Assembly (NCBI RefSeq): GCF_041429795.1 | Contig: NZ_CP163424.1 | Span: 558,001 to 622,000, forward strand | DNA: 64,000 nucleotides | DNA from: Algimonas porphyrae | GTDB taxonomy: Bacteria; Pseudomonadota; Alphaproteobacteria; Caulobacterales; Maricaulaceae | Reading direction: 5' to 3' | Shown here: positions 45,091 through 54,079 of the stretch, piece after piece | Position numbering within the stretch: the stretch's first letter is position 1 | Layout: every line of letters starts with the position of its first letter | The notes under the pieces: model-generated | Told to the model about the DNA's origin: nothing | Seen by the model: only the letters and a program-made list of their open reading frames with translations | Database searches by the model: none | Position numbers and translations under genes: made by a program

Positions 45091-47190
45091 CTATGATTGT
45101 GACACTGTGATGACCCTGTCACTGGCCTCCAGAAAGGCCGGGCGGTGCGCAACGATCACCCGCGTCATGTCCAAACCGGACACAAGTGCGACGATCTGCG
45201 CCTCTGTCTCTGTGTCCAGATTGGCAGTGCCTTCGTCCAGAAACAGAATGTCGGGTTTCTGATAAAGCGCGCGGGCCAGCAGGAGGCGCTGTTTCTGCCC
45301 GCCCGACAGGATTGATCCCATATCGCCGATGACGGCCAGATAGTTCATCGGGATGGCCGCAATCGTTTCATGGATGCGGGCGGCCTGTGCGGCCTGAATG
45401 ACGCGCTGCATGTCAATTTCCGGATCGAAGAAAGCAATATTATCGGCAATCGTTCCCGACAGGAGCCGGTCATCCTGCATCACCACGCCAACGCGGCTGC
45501 GCCAGTCCGCTGGGTCGATCGTGCTCAGATCCCGCCCATCGATCTGGATGCTGCCATCATTCGGCGCGTAAAGTCCCAGCATCAGCTTCATCAATGTCGT
45601 CTTGCCGCCGCCTGACGGACCGGTCAGCGTCACCATCTCGCCCGCTGCAACATCCAGATCGAAGTCTGTTACGACCAGCGGGTCTTCGGGCGAATAGGCG
45701 AAGGTCACGCCGTTCAGCGTAATCCGTCCCTCGAGCGGGCCCAGCGGGGCATAGCCATGCTGGTCGCGGTCGGGCGCAGCGTGGATAATGTCAGCCAGAC
45801 GGTCGAGATGAAGCGACAGCAGACGGAATTCGTTGCCCTTGGTGACCAGCTGGACAACCGCATCCGCGAAATATTGCCGGTAGATCAGGAAGGCGACGAG
45901 CATGCCGACCGTGAAGGTGGATCCGCCAGGGTCATCCGGGGCCGTCATCATCCAGGCGGCAGCCACGACGACGGCAACGACCTGCACACCGATCAGCAAT
46001 GTCTGCGCAAATGTCTGCGCCACCTGCCAGCGTTGATGGGCCATGTCGGAATTGATGAAATCGGTAAACAGATTGGCCCAGCTTGCCTCCCGCTCCGCTT
46101 CGCGGCCAAACAGCTTGACGGTCGTGGACGCCCGGATGCTCTCGATGACATGGCTGTTTTCCAGTGCCCGGGCATAGATGGCTTCTTCCTGAGTGGCGCG
46201 CAGTCGCGGGTAAAGAACCAAGGTCGCCAGTACGAGCAGGGCGGTCGTGATGACCACGATCAGCGCCAGCAGCGGCGAGAAGATGAACATGACGAACAGC
46301 ATCAGAGTCGCCATCGCCCCGTCTATCAGAACGGAAACGACGGATTGGGATAGCGCTTCCTGAATCGGCTGTGTTGAATTCATCCGGCTGATAATGTCGC
46401 CGACATGGCGGCGTTCGAAATAGCGCACGGGCAGGCGGATCAGGTGACGAAAGATATTGCCGACCATCTGTCGTGACAGCTGCGCGCCGAAAGTCACGAT
46501 CGTGTAACCGCGTGCCGCTTCGACGATGGCCCGCATCACGGTCAGCGCGCCAAAGCCGATCGCCAGAGCTATCAGCAAATTTCTGTTGCCACCTGGCAAA
46601 TCGGGGGAGGGTAGGACGGCATCGACGATCAGTTGAAACAGAAAGGGTGCCATCAGAATCGTGCCCAGCAAAGCGATCGACAGGAGCAGTGTCTGCGCCA
46701 CAGCGCGTTTGGCCCCGACGAGTGACGACCAGAGATCGGACAGGCGTGGGCGGATCCGGTCCGTGATGGGCTGGAAATCAGCCGCCTGCGTCAGTTCCAG
46801 CGCAACCCCGGTAAAATGATCGGAAACCTTGGACAGGGGCAATGTTCGCTGTCCGATGCCCGGATCGTGGATGAAAACCCGGTCGCCGCGTACGCGTTTC
46901 AGGACCACATAATGGTTCAGGTCCCAATGCAGGATGGCGGGCGTGGCCAGCTTGTGCAGCTGGTCCAGATCAACGCGCAGAGCCCGCGGCGACAGGCTGA
47001 GAGATCCGGCGATCTTGATGATTTGCTTCAGCGACGTGCCTCGCATGGAGAGCAGATATTTGTCCCGCAGCGAATTCAGATCGACGTCATGGCCATGATA
47101 GCGTGCCACCATGGCGAGGCAGGCCAGACCGCATTCCGTCATTTCCGTCTGCAGAATGACGGGGAGACGGCTGGAGAACAGCTCAGCCAC
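45091..47190 (-). CDS. C39-peptidase-containing ABC exporter (PCAT)
   Basis: 699 residues. The N-terminal C39 peptidase has Gln14, Cys20 in EMTECGLACLAM, His93 in HWDLNHYVVL and Asp109 in IHDPGIG, so it looks active. An exporter membrane domain (about 160-445) is followed by an ATPase with GPSGGGKTTLMK, LSGGQKQRLLLAR, FLDEGTANLD and VIVAHRP. Such proteins remove the double-Gly leader and export the peptide through an HlyD-type adaptor and TolC. The start is GTG 47190, with GGAG 8-9 nt upstream inside the end of the mini-HlyD gene; the two overlap by 8 bp. Confidence 0.95.
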   Translation of the reverse strand: MAELFSSRLPVILQTEMTECGLACLAMVARYHGHDVDLNSLRDKYLLSMRGTSLKQIIKIAGSLSLSPRALRVDLDQLHKLATPAILHWDLNHYVVLKRVRGDRVFIHDPGIGQRTLPLSKVSDHFTGVALELTQAADFQPITDRIRPRLSDLWSSLVGAKRAVAQTLLLSIALLGTILMAPFLFQLIVDAVLPSPDLPGGNRNLLIALAIGFGALTVMRAIVEAARGYTIVTFGAQLSRQMVGNIFRHLIRLPVRYFERRHVGDIISRMNSTQPIQEALSQSVVSVLIDGAMATLMLFVMFIFSPLLALIVVITTALLVLATLVLYPRLRATQEEAIYARALENSHVIESIRASTTVKLFGREAEREASWANLFTDFINSDMAHQRWQVAQTFAQTLLIGVQVVAVVVAAAWMMTAPDDPGGSTFTVGMLVAFLIYRQYFADAVVQLVTKGNEFRLLSLHLDRLADIIHAAPDRDQHGYAPLGPLEGRITLNGVTFAYSPEDPLVVTDFDLDVAAGEMVTLTGPSGGGKTTLMKLMLGLYAPNDGSIQIDGRDLSTIDPADWRSRVGVVMQDDRLLSGTIADNIAFFDPEIDMQRVIQAAQAARIHETIAAIPMNYLAVIGDMGSILSGGQKQRLLLARALYQKPDILFLDEGTANLDTETEAQIVALVSGLDMTRVIVAHRPAFLEASDRVITVSQS

Positions 47191-47374
47191 GCAGCCAGCT
47201 CCAGATGGTCTGACCGTTCACATCGATTCCGAACAGGATTCCGCCAATCATCGACCCCACGCCCATGATCAGCACACCGACACACCAAAGCGGCAACGGA
47301 CCACATAGAACCACCTCACCAAACAGAGCGCGCGAGCGGCGCTCCATGGCTTCCTTGCGAAATAGCTGGCTCAT
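47183..47374 (-). CDS. Mini HlyD-like protein (N-terminal anchor only)
   Basis: 63 residues. SQLFRKEAMERRSRALFGEVVLCGPLP matches, in layout, the cytoplasmic start and first strand of HlyD/CvaA adaptors (written here in full only to its first 27 by family; key residues are FRKEA, the Arg pair and GEV). One membrane segment follows, then GIDVNGQTIWSWLRG and a stop. A normal adaptor has over 300 further periplasmic residues; here the exporter gene begins at once. The 8-bp overlap with the exporter suggests coupled translation. ATG 47374 follows AGGGAGG; ATG 47389 and 47413 are in frame. Confidence 0.7.
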   Translation of the reverse strand: MSQLFRKEAMERRSRALFGEVVLCGPLPLWCVGVLIMGVGSMIGGILFGIDVNGQTIWSWLRG

Positions 47375-47475
47375 CGCCTCCCTCTCCATCGGGGGTTCCA
47401 CAGACCCATTCATCCCTAGGCCTAGCGATGCGCTCTCTCTTGTAAAGAGAGGCTTTGAGGGGCAAAGCGCGGCAC

Positions 47476-48945
47476 ATGGATGTCTCTCAAACTGCGGGCT
47501 GGTGGTCGCTTCTTCCGCCCATTCTGGCCATTGGACTGGCCCTGTGGACCCGACAGGTCTTTTTGAGCCTCGGGCTCGGCATTGCAGCGGGTTATCTGAT
47601 TTTGGCGGGCGGAAATCCGGTCGCGGCTACATTCGACACGATCGATGCCGTAGTGACTGTCTTTTCCGATGCGGGCAATACGCGCATCATTCTCTTCACC
47701 TTGGTCGTTGGCGCGTTGATTGCGCTGATCCAGCGCTCGGGCGGTGTGGCCGGATTTATCGCAGGCCTGCTGGCTTGGCTGGAGCGACGCACGCAAAAAG
47801 CCCAATCCAAGAATCAGCGCGTCCTTGTCGAACTGCTGGCGCTCGGCACAGGACTATTACTGTTCATCGAAAGCAATATTTCCATCCTGACGGTCGGTAC
47901 GCTGTTTCGCCCCGTGGCAGACAAGCTCGGCATGCCCCGCGAAAAGCTGGCGCTGATCGCCGATACGGGCTCAGCGCCGTCCTGCGTGCTCATCCCGTTC
48001 AATGCATGGGGCGCCTATCTGATGGGGCTGATCGCCGCGGAAGGTCTGAGCCAGCCCTTTTCGCAACTGGTGCAGGCGACGCTGCTTAATTTCTATCCGA
48101 TGCTGATCCTGGTCGTCCTCATTATCGTCATTCTGTCGCGCAAGGATATTGGCGAGATGAAAACCGCCGAAGCGCGAGGCACGATCCTGCGTGACGGGGC
48201 CGTGCCGATGATTGCAGATGAGGCAGCGGAGACTCCGCCCGTGCCGAAAATATTGTCCGGGGCCATGAAGCCCCGCGCATTCAACATGATCCTCCCGATC
48301 CTGACAATGGTCGTTCTGGTCCCGCTTTTCCTGATCATGACGGGTGAGGGGGACGGCTGGTTCGCCCGCATGCAGGACGGCTCAGGTTCTTCGGCCGTGC
48401 TCTATGCGACCAGCCTCGCCGTCATGCTCGCCATGCTGCTCTATAAGGTGCAAGGCATTCTGGGGGTGCGGGAGAGCATGGAGACCGCGCTCAAGGGCAT
48501 GGGTGGGATGGTTCCGCTGGCGATCCTGATGCTGCTGGCGTTTGCACTTGGCAGCCTGTGCCGGACATTGGGAACGGGCGTGTTCACGGCGGACGTCACA
48601 TCGGCGTTTCTGTCACCGGCGCTGATGCCGGCGCTCGTCTTCCTGATCAGCTGTTTCGTCGCCTTCTCGACCGGGACCAGCTGGGGCACGTTTGCCATCA
48701 TGGTGCCGATCGCCGTCCCGCTCGCATCCAGCTACGGCATCGATCCCTCGCTCGCCATTGCCGCTGCGATCGGCGGCGGTGTGTTCGGCGATCATTGCAG
48801 CCCGACATCCGATACGTCGATCATCGCCTCGATGGCGACGGGCTCGGATCATATCGACCATGTCCGCACGCAGCTGCCTTATGCATTGGTTGCGGGCAGT
48901 TTGACAGTCGCGGCCTATCTGGTTCTGGGTGTGATCTATGCTTAG
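47476..48945 (+). CDS. NhaC-family Na+/H+ antiporter
   Basis: 489 residues with about eleven membrane segments. The NhaC signature GGGVFGDHCSPTSDTSI is intact, with STGTSWGTFAIMVPIA before it and ESNISILTVGTLFRPV in the first half. It exchanges Na+ (or another cation/organic ion) for H+ across the inner membrane. ATG 47476 (DVSQTAGWWSLLP) fits the family start; a second in-frame codon at 47455 adds seven residues. The stop overlaps the avidin-like gene by 8 bp. Confidence 0.9.
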   Translation: MDVSQTAGWWSLLPPILAIGLALWTRQVFLSLGLGIAAGYLILAGGNPVAATFDTIDAVVTVFSDAGNTRIILFTLVVGALIALIQRSGGVAGFIAGLLAWLERRTQKAQSKNQRVLVELLALGTGLLLFIESNISILTVGTLFRPVADKLGMPREKLALIADTGSAPSCVLIPFNAWGAYLMGLIAAEGLSQPFSQLVQATLLNFYPMLILVVLIIVILSRKDIGEMKTAEARGTILRDGAVPMIADEAAETPPVPKILSGAMKPRAFNMILPILTMVVLVPLFLIMTGEGDGWFARMQDGSGSSAVLYATSLAVMLAMLLYKVQGILGVRESMETALKGMGGMVPLAILMLLAFALGSLCRTLGTGVFTADVTSAFLSPALMPALVFLISCFVAFSTGTSWGTFAIMVPIAVPLASSYGIDPSLAIAAAIGGGVFGDHCSPTSDTSIIASMATGSDHIDHVRTQLPYALVAGSLTVAAYLVLGVIYA

Positions 48946-49378
48946 GCTGGCCTGTCTTGCCATGTTGCTGTCCGCCTGCCAGACGGCGAGCGCGCACGAA
49001 ATGGACGGTCTCTGGATCAATGAAGCCGGCTCGGCTGTGGAGATCAGTGTCGCCGCGGACGGTTCGCTCACAGGTCATTACCGGACGGAACTGGGCGCGC
49101 CCGATGCACAGAGCCGCTTTCCTTTGACAGGCTGGGTACAGGGCGACGTCATCGCCTTCAGTGTCAGCTTTACCGATTTCGGTTCAATCACCAGCTGGTC
49201 AGGTCAGCTATCCGAGGACGAAGACGGCCCGTTCATCCGCACGCTCTGGCACTATACCAAGGACATTCCCGACGCGGAAGAAAGGGACGACCTCTGGCGT
49301 ACGATCAATACAGGGGCGGCCACGTTCCGTCCTGGTCAGGAACCGGATAATGGCCTTCCGCCTCAGTCGGGATCGTAG
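48938..49378 (+). CDS. Avidin-family lipoprotein
   Basis: 146 residues; lipobox LLSAC (Cys14). The mature part follows the avidin/streptavidin pattern: GLWINEAGS, GSLTGHYRT, FPLTGWV, TSWSGQL, FIRTLWHY, LWRTINTGAATF. By alignment with streptavidin, biotin contacts Asn23, Ser27, Tyr43, Ser88, Thr90, Trp92, Trp108 and Trp120 are kept (Asn28, Ser32, Tyr48, Ser83, Thr85, Trp87, Trp104, Trp120). Ser45 is Thr50, Trp79 is Phe78 and Asp128 is Ala128. It overlaps the antiporter gene at its start and the convergent VOC gene by 16 bp at its end. Biotin binding is plausible but unproved. Confidence 0.8.
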   Translation: MLRLACLAMLLSACQTASAHEMDGLWINEAGSAVEISVAADGSLTGHYRTELGAPDAQSRFPLTGWVQGDVIAFSVSFTDFGSITSWSGQLSEDEDGPFIRTLWHYTKDIPDAEERDDLWRTINTGAATFRPGQEPDNGLPPQSGS

Positions 49379-49722
49379 GCGATTTCCAAGCGTAACCCGT
49401 CCGGATCCGGCAGGAACAGGCTTCGCGCATTGCCGAAGGACTGAATGATCGGCACATCGAGGCCTGCCTCACGTAAAGCCTCTGCAATCGATTCCAGGGC
49501 GTCCTCGCTCCCGACGCTCACGCTATAATGGTTCACGCCGGGGCCATGCCGTTCGTAGGACTGCGAATGCCGCGCTGGCTGCAGGTCGATTTCAAACCCA
49601 TTCGCGAAAGACCAGACATGGTCACGCGTCTTGGAAAAGCCGAGAGCGGGCAGAAGCGTACTGTAATGACGCAGGCTGGCCTCCATATCGGAAGCCAGAA
49701 TAACGATATGATCAAACTGCAC
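49363..49722 (-). CDS. VOC-superfamily protein (glyoxalase-like)
   Basis: 119 residues with a paired beta-alpha-beta-beta-beta fold: MQFDHIVILASDMEASLRHY at the start (His likely a metal ligand), NHYSVSVGSEDA in the middle and FLPDPDGLRLEIAY at the end with the metal-binding Glu. The family includes glyoxalases, dioxygenases and resistance proteins; the substrate cannot be told. Confidence 0.88.
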   Translation of the reverse strand: MQFDHIVILASDMEASLRHYSTLLPALGFSKTRDHVWSFANGFEIDLQPARHSQSYERHGPGVNHYSVSVGSEDALESIAEALREAGLDVPIIQSFGNARSLFLPDPDGLRLEIAYDPD

Positions 49723-49731
49723 GGCTGAGTG

Positions 49732-50886
49732 CTAGTCCACCAATTCGTCCCAGAAGCGCTTGGCTTTGTCGAAAAAGCCTTTGCTTTCAGGGCTGACTTC
49801 GTCGCCGGAGAGCTCGGCAAATTCTTCCAGAAGCTCCCGCTGGCGTCCGGTCAGTTGAGCCGGAGTTTCCACAGCCAGTTCGACATACATGTCGCCGCGC
49901 GCCTGACTGCGCAGAACGCTCATACCCTTGCCGCGCAGGCGCAGCCGTTTGCCGCCCTGACTGCCTTCCTCGACCTTGATCTTGGTTCGGCCGCCATCGA
50001 TGGTCGGCAGTTCCAGCTCGCCGCCGAGTGCGGCGACCGTCATCGGTACGGGGGCGCGCATGAATAGGTTCGCGCCCTCGCGCTCGAACATATCGTGCGG
50101 TTTGACGGAGACGAATAGATAGAGGTCCCCGCGCTGCCGGTTGGTGGCGCCGCGTTTCGGGGCCTGATCGCCCTGACCTGATAGCCTGATTCGGGTGCCG
50201 TCCTCGACGCCGGCCGGGATGGAGACGTCCAGCTCGGTTGGCTGGCGGACCTGTCCCTGACCGTCGCACTCGCGGCAGGGATCAGAGACATACTCCCCCT
50301 GTCCGCCACAGGTCGGGCAGGGGCGCTCCATGGTGAACATGCCCTGCTGCGTGCGGACCCGGCCCGCGCCGGAACAGGTGCTGCAGGTCTCGACGGACGC
50401 ACCGGGTTCTGCACCCATGCCGTCGCATCGTCCGCAATCTTCAGCGATCGGCACTTCGATTTCGATATCCTTGCCGCGGAAGGCCTCTTCCAGCGTAATC
50501 TCCATTTCGTAGCGAAGGTCATTGCCGCGCGCGACGGATTGTGCCCGGCGGCCACCGCGACCTCCGAACATGTCGGCAAACCCACCGGCGCCGCCCTGAC
50601 CGAAAATCTGGCTGAAAATGTCGCCGAAATCCTGGAAGCCACCGCCGCCCATACCGCCTTGTTCGAAGGCGGCGTGACCCATCCGGTCATAGGCCGCGCG
50701 CTTCTGCTCGTCGGAGAGGATGCCGTAAGCCTCGTTCAGCTCCTTGAAGCGCGCCTCGGCCTCCGGATCATCCGGATGGCGATCAGGATGGCACTCCATG
50801 GCCTTCTTGCGGAAAGCGGATTTCAGCTGCTTGGCGTCGGCGGTTTTCGCCACGCCCAGCACATCGTAATAGTCACGTTTGGACAT
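49732..50886 (-). CDS. dnaJ: Chaperone DnaJ
   Basis: A 384-residue type I J protein. J domain with HPDRHPDDPEAE (HPD), a Gly/Phe linker with many GG pairs, four CxxCxGxG zinc repeats (CGRCDGMG, CSTCSGAG, CPTCGGQG, CRECDGQG) and a C-terminal substrate domain. It stimulates DnaK. It starts 14 bp inside the end of the fkbM-type gene, so its translation is coupled to that gene and not directly to dnaK. Confidence 0.97.
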   Translation of the reverse strand: MSKRDYYDVLGVAKTADAKQLKSAFRKKAMECHPDRHPDDPEAEARFKELNEAYGILSDEQKRAAYDRMGHAAFEQGGMGGGGFQDFGDIFSQIFGQGGAGGFADMFGGRGGRRAQSVARGNDLRYEMEITLEEAFRGKDIEIEVPIAEDCGRCDGMGAEPGASVETCSTCSGAGRVRTQQGMFTMERPCPTCGGQGEYVSDPCRECDGQGQVRQPTELDVSIPAGVEDGTRIRLSGQGDQAPKRGATNRQRGDLYLFVSVKPHDMFEREGANLFMRAPVPMTVAALGGELELPTIDGGRTKIKVEEGSQGGKRLRLRGKGMSVLRSQARGDMYVELAVETPAQLTGRQRELLEEFAELSGDEVSPESKGFFDKAKRFWDELVD

Positions 50887-51721
50887 GATCAGTCTTTTTC
50901 TTGAAGACGGCGTTCATCGCCGTGTCGTCCTGCAGGACGTAGTTTTGGGCATGGGCCAATTCAACGAGGGCGTTGCGACTTTCCGCAGACAGTTCGAGAA
51001 TGAGGCGATGCGGATGCAGGGCTTCCGGAGCGTCGGTGAAAAAAGCGCGCAGGGCCTGTTCGTCGTGACCTTCAATGTCGAGCTTCATGGCGTCGATCCG
51101 GTCTACACCGAGCCGTGCGCAAAGCCCGGTCAGTGTTTCAACCGGTACGGTTTCGCCGCTTTCGCCGAGCGAGGCTTCGCCCCGATTGCCGCCGCCATCC
51201 GACAGACACGCCTCGCCTGGCACGTCCGATATAGCGGAGCGGACAAGTTCGATATCGGCATCTGACGCGGCTGCATTAACGCTGAGACGGGCCGCCATTT
51301 CCGCGCTGGGCTCGACCGCGATCAGACGAACGGTGCGGTCTGCCGCGCGCGCATAGGCGTTGACGAAAAGGGAATAGAGCCCGGCATTGGCCCCAATGTC
51401 GAGGAAGACGAATTCGCCCGTGCCTGCGCTCACAGCCTGTTGCAGGGCGCCACGTTCCTCGGCGTCCCAGATTTGCACGCCTGCCAAGGCCCGCTTTTCG
51501 CAGCGATTGCCGGATGGGTAGAGGCGGGCCCTCACCCCCGGTGCAACGGTGACGTCGAACGGTTCAGCCAGCCCCCGGATCGCCTGCTTGCGGGCCAGGC
51601 TGATGCGCCAGCGCCCCAGCTGCGTGTCCGTATACCGGTCCGCGCGCAGGCGGATGCGTTCGCGCGCCAGCGGCAGGGCGTAAGCCCCGAAATCGGCGAT
51701 ATGGTGTGTCGTCCCCGTCAT
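50873..51721 (-). CDS. FkbM-family methyltransferase
   Basis: 282 residues. An FkbM-type SAM fold (about residues 95-260) has EFVFLDIGANAGLYSLFV as motif I, LIAVEPSAEMAARL as the acidic loop, and MKLDIEGHDEQAL. The N-terminal 90 residues are not recognised. ATG 51721 was chosen because an upstream in-frame ATG (51748) would sit in the terminator. It lies between dnaK and dnaJ, overlapping dnaJ by 14 bp. The methylated target is unknown. Confidence 0.88.
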   Translation of the reverse strand: MTGTTHHIADFGAYALPLARERIRLRADRYTDTQLGRWRISLARKQAIRGLAEPFDVTVAPGVRARLYPSGNRCEKRALAGVQIWDAEERGALQQAVSAGTGEFVFLDIGANAGLYSLFVNAYARAADRTVRLIAVEPSAEMAARLSVNAAASDADIELVRSAISDVPGEACLSDGGGNRGEASLGESGETVPVETLTGLCARLGVDRIDAMKLDIEGHDEQALRAFFTDAPEALHPHRLILELSAESRNALVELAHAQNYVLQDDTAMNAVFKKKTDHVQT

Positions 51722-51747
51722 TGCAGAACCCGGATCAGTCCGGCGCA

Positions 51748-51780
51748 AAGCAAAAGGCCCCGCCGTTCCCGGCGAGGCCT
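51748..51780 (-). terminator. Hairpin between dnaK and fkbM
   Basis: GGCCTCGCCG-GGAA-CGGCGGGGCC on the minus strand, followed by TTTTGCTTT. It should end or reduce dnaK transcription before fkbM-dnaJ. Confidence 0.8.
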
Positions 51781-51792
51781 GTTCGCGAGCCC

Positions 51793-53718
51793 TTAGGCCG
51801 CGTTTTCGTCATCGACGTCTTCGAATTCCGCATCGACAATGTCGTCATCTTCTTCGACATCATCGCCCGGCTTCGTCGCGTCCTTGGCTTTCTGCTCTTC
51901 CTCGGCCTGCGCCGTGGCGTAGATCGCTTCGCCCATCTTCATCAGCGCGGCGGTCAGGACCTGGACCTTGTCCGTAATGCCGGCGGCATCGGCATCGTCG
52001 TCCGTCATCATCTCTTTCAGCTCGGACAGAGCCGTTTCGATCGATGTCTTGGTCTCTTCGTCGACCTTCTCGCCATGTTCGGCCAGATCGGACTCCGCCT
52101 TGTGAATGATCGCTTCGGCCTGATTGCGGGCCTCGGCCATGTCGCGACGTTTCTTGTCGTCCTCGGCATTGGCTTCGGCGTCCTTGATCATCGCTTCGAT
52201 ATCGTCATCGTTCAGACCCCCAGACGCTTGAATGCGGATCTGCTGTTCCTTGCCGGTCGCCGCGTCTTTCGCTGACACGTTGACAATGCCGTTGGCGTCA
52301 ATGTCGAACGTGACTTCGATCTGCGGCATGCCGCGCGGGGCCGGCGGAATGCCGACAAGGTCGAACTGACCTAGCAGTTTGTTGTCCGCAGCCATTTCGC
52401 GTTCGCCCTGTGCGACCTTGATCGTGACGGCGGCCTGATTATCGGCAGCGGTCGAGAAGGTCTGGCTCTTCTTGGTCGGAATCGTCGTGTTCCGGTCGAT
52501 CATACGCGTAAAGACACCGCCTTCGGTCTCGATACCGAGCGACAGAGGGGTGACGTCCAGCAGCAGCACGTCTTTGACATCGCCCTGCAGCACGCCGGCC
52601 TGAATGGCCGCGCCCATGGCGACGACTTCGTCTGGGTTCACGCCCTTATGCGGTTCCTTGCCGAAATAGTCCGACACGGCCTTCTGCACGGCGGGCATGC
52701 GGGTCATGCCGCCAACCAGTACGACATCGTCGACGTCGGAGGCTTTCAGACCGGCATCGGCCAGCGCCTTCTTGATCGGCGTGATGGTGCGCTTGATCAG
52801 ATCCTCGACCAGGCTTTCCAGCTTGGCGCGGGTCAGCTTCATATTCAGGTGCTTCGGGCCGGTTGCGTCCGCCGTAATAAAAGGCAGGTTGACCTCATAG
52901 GTCGAAGCCGTCGACAGTTCCTTCTTGGCCTTTTCGCCTTCTTCGCGCAGGCGCTGCAGCGCGAGCTTGTCGCTTTTCAGATCGATGCCTTGCTCTTTCT
53001 TGAACTCATCGGCGAGATATTCGACGATCCGCATGTCGAAGTCTTCACCGCCGAGGAAGGTATCGCCATTCGTAGCCTTCACCTCGAACACGCCGTCGCC
53101 AATTTCCAGGATCGAAACGTCGAACGTGCCGCCGCCCAGATCGTAGACTGCGATCGTCTTGCCGTCTTCCTTGGCGAGGCCATAGGCCAGCGCCGCTGCT
53201 GTCGGCTCGTTGATGATGCGCAGCACTTCGAGGCCCGCAATCTTGCCAGCATCCTTGGTCGCCTGACGCTGGGCGTCATTAAAGTAGGCGGGAACGGTAA
53301 TGACGGCCTGAGTGACGGGCGTGCCGAGATAGTCTTCCGCCGTTTCCTTCATCTTGGTCAGGGTCATGGCGGAAATTTCCGCCGGGCTCAGCGCCTTGTC
53401 GCGGCCCTGCACATAGGCATCGCCGCCCGGTCCCTTTACGATTTCATAGGGGACCAGCTTGGCATCCTTCTTGACGGCCTTGTCTGTGAACGGACGACCG
53501 ATCAGCCGTTTGACGGCATAATAGGTGTGGTCCGGGTTGGTGACGGCTTGACGGCGGGCCGTCTGACCAATCAGTCGTTCGCCGTCTTCGGTGAAGGCGA
53601 CAACGGATGGTGTGGTGCGCGCACCTTCTGAATTTTCAATGACCTTCGGCTTGTCGCCGTCCATGACGGCCACACATGAGTTGGTGGTGCCGAGATCAAT
53701 ACCGATCACTTTCGACAT
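51793..53718 (-). CDS. dnaK: Chaperone DnaK (Hsp70)
   Basis: 641 residues, normal length. [17 protein letters not shown] starts the ATPase domain, [14 protein letters not shown] and [14 protein letters not shown] follow, the substrate domain is at about 390-510, and the tail ends in the acidic [16 protein letters not shown] precedes ATG 53718. A sigma-32 promoter about 100 bp upstream is present. Confidence 0.98.
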   Translation of the reverse strand: MSKVIGIDLGTTNSCVAVMDGDKPKVIENSEGARTTPSVVAFTEDGERLIGQTARRQAVTNPDHTYYAVKRLIGRPFTDKAVKKDAKLVPYEIVKGPGGDAYVQGRDKALSPAEISAMTLTKMKETAEDYLGTPVTQAVITVPAYFNDAQRQATKDAGKIAGLEVLRIINEPTAAALAYGLAKEDGKTIAVYDLGGGTFDVSILEIGDGVFEVKATNGDTFLGGEDFDMRIVEYLADEFKKEQGIDLKSDKLALQRLREEGEKAKKELSTASTYEVNLPFITADATGPKHLNMKLTRAKLESLVEDLIKRTITPIKKALADAGLKASDVDDVVLVGGMTRMPAVQKAVSDYFGKEPHKGVNPDEVVAMGAAIQAGVLQGDVKDVLLLDVTPLSLGIETEGGVFTRMIDRNTTIPTKKSQTFSTAADNQAAVTIKVAQGEREMAADNKLLGQFDLVGIPPAPRGMPQIEVTFDIDANGIVNVSAKDAATGKEQQIRIQASGGLNDDDIEAMIKDAEANAEDDKKRRDMAEARNQAEAIIHKAESDLAEHGEKVDEETKTSIETALSELKEMMTDDDADAAGITDKVQVLTAALMKMGEAIYATAQAEEEQKAKDATKPGDDVEEDDDIVDAEFEDVDDENAA

Positions 53719-54079
53719 GGGTTTCTCCTCTTCCGGGCCCGCCTCTTCGCAGCGCCCAACGAAATCAATATGATGTGAGTTCCCGCACGTCCCCAAACGG
53801 CCCGGCGGAAGCGTTCGAGACCGATATGGGAGGCGAAAACAGAGTCTCAAGGGGTCAGCTGGCAGTTTTCTTCCGATCGATGGCGGACTTGCGATTTCCA
53901 CGGAAAATCGCGTGTTCAAACGAAAGGGGAACAGAAGAGCCCGGTAGACCCGCCGACAGGTCGACAGTTTTTTACATGGAGACGACATTATGAGAAAGTC
54001 TTCGTCTCTCTTGCAGATATTTAAGTTGCGTGCCTGTACGAGCTCTCCAATCAGATTTCCTGAAAAGGGAGACGGGGTT
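53719..54079. other. Divergent promoter region between dnaK and the metalloprotease-like gene
   Basis: A 361-bp gap. It holds the dnaK heat-shock promoter and the two leaders. A frame from 53990 joins the next gene, but lacks a ribosome site and signal peptide. No further gene is seen. Confidence 0.6.
53824..53851 (-). promoter_or_regulatory. Sigma-32 (RpoH) promoter of dnaK
   Basis: CTTGAGA (53845-53851 read on the minus strand), 14 bases, CCCATAT (53824-53830). Both boxes match the RpoH consensus CTTGAAA / CCCATNT. The leader would be about 100 nt. Confidence 0.75.
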
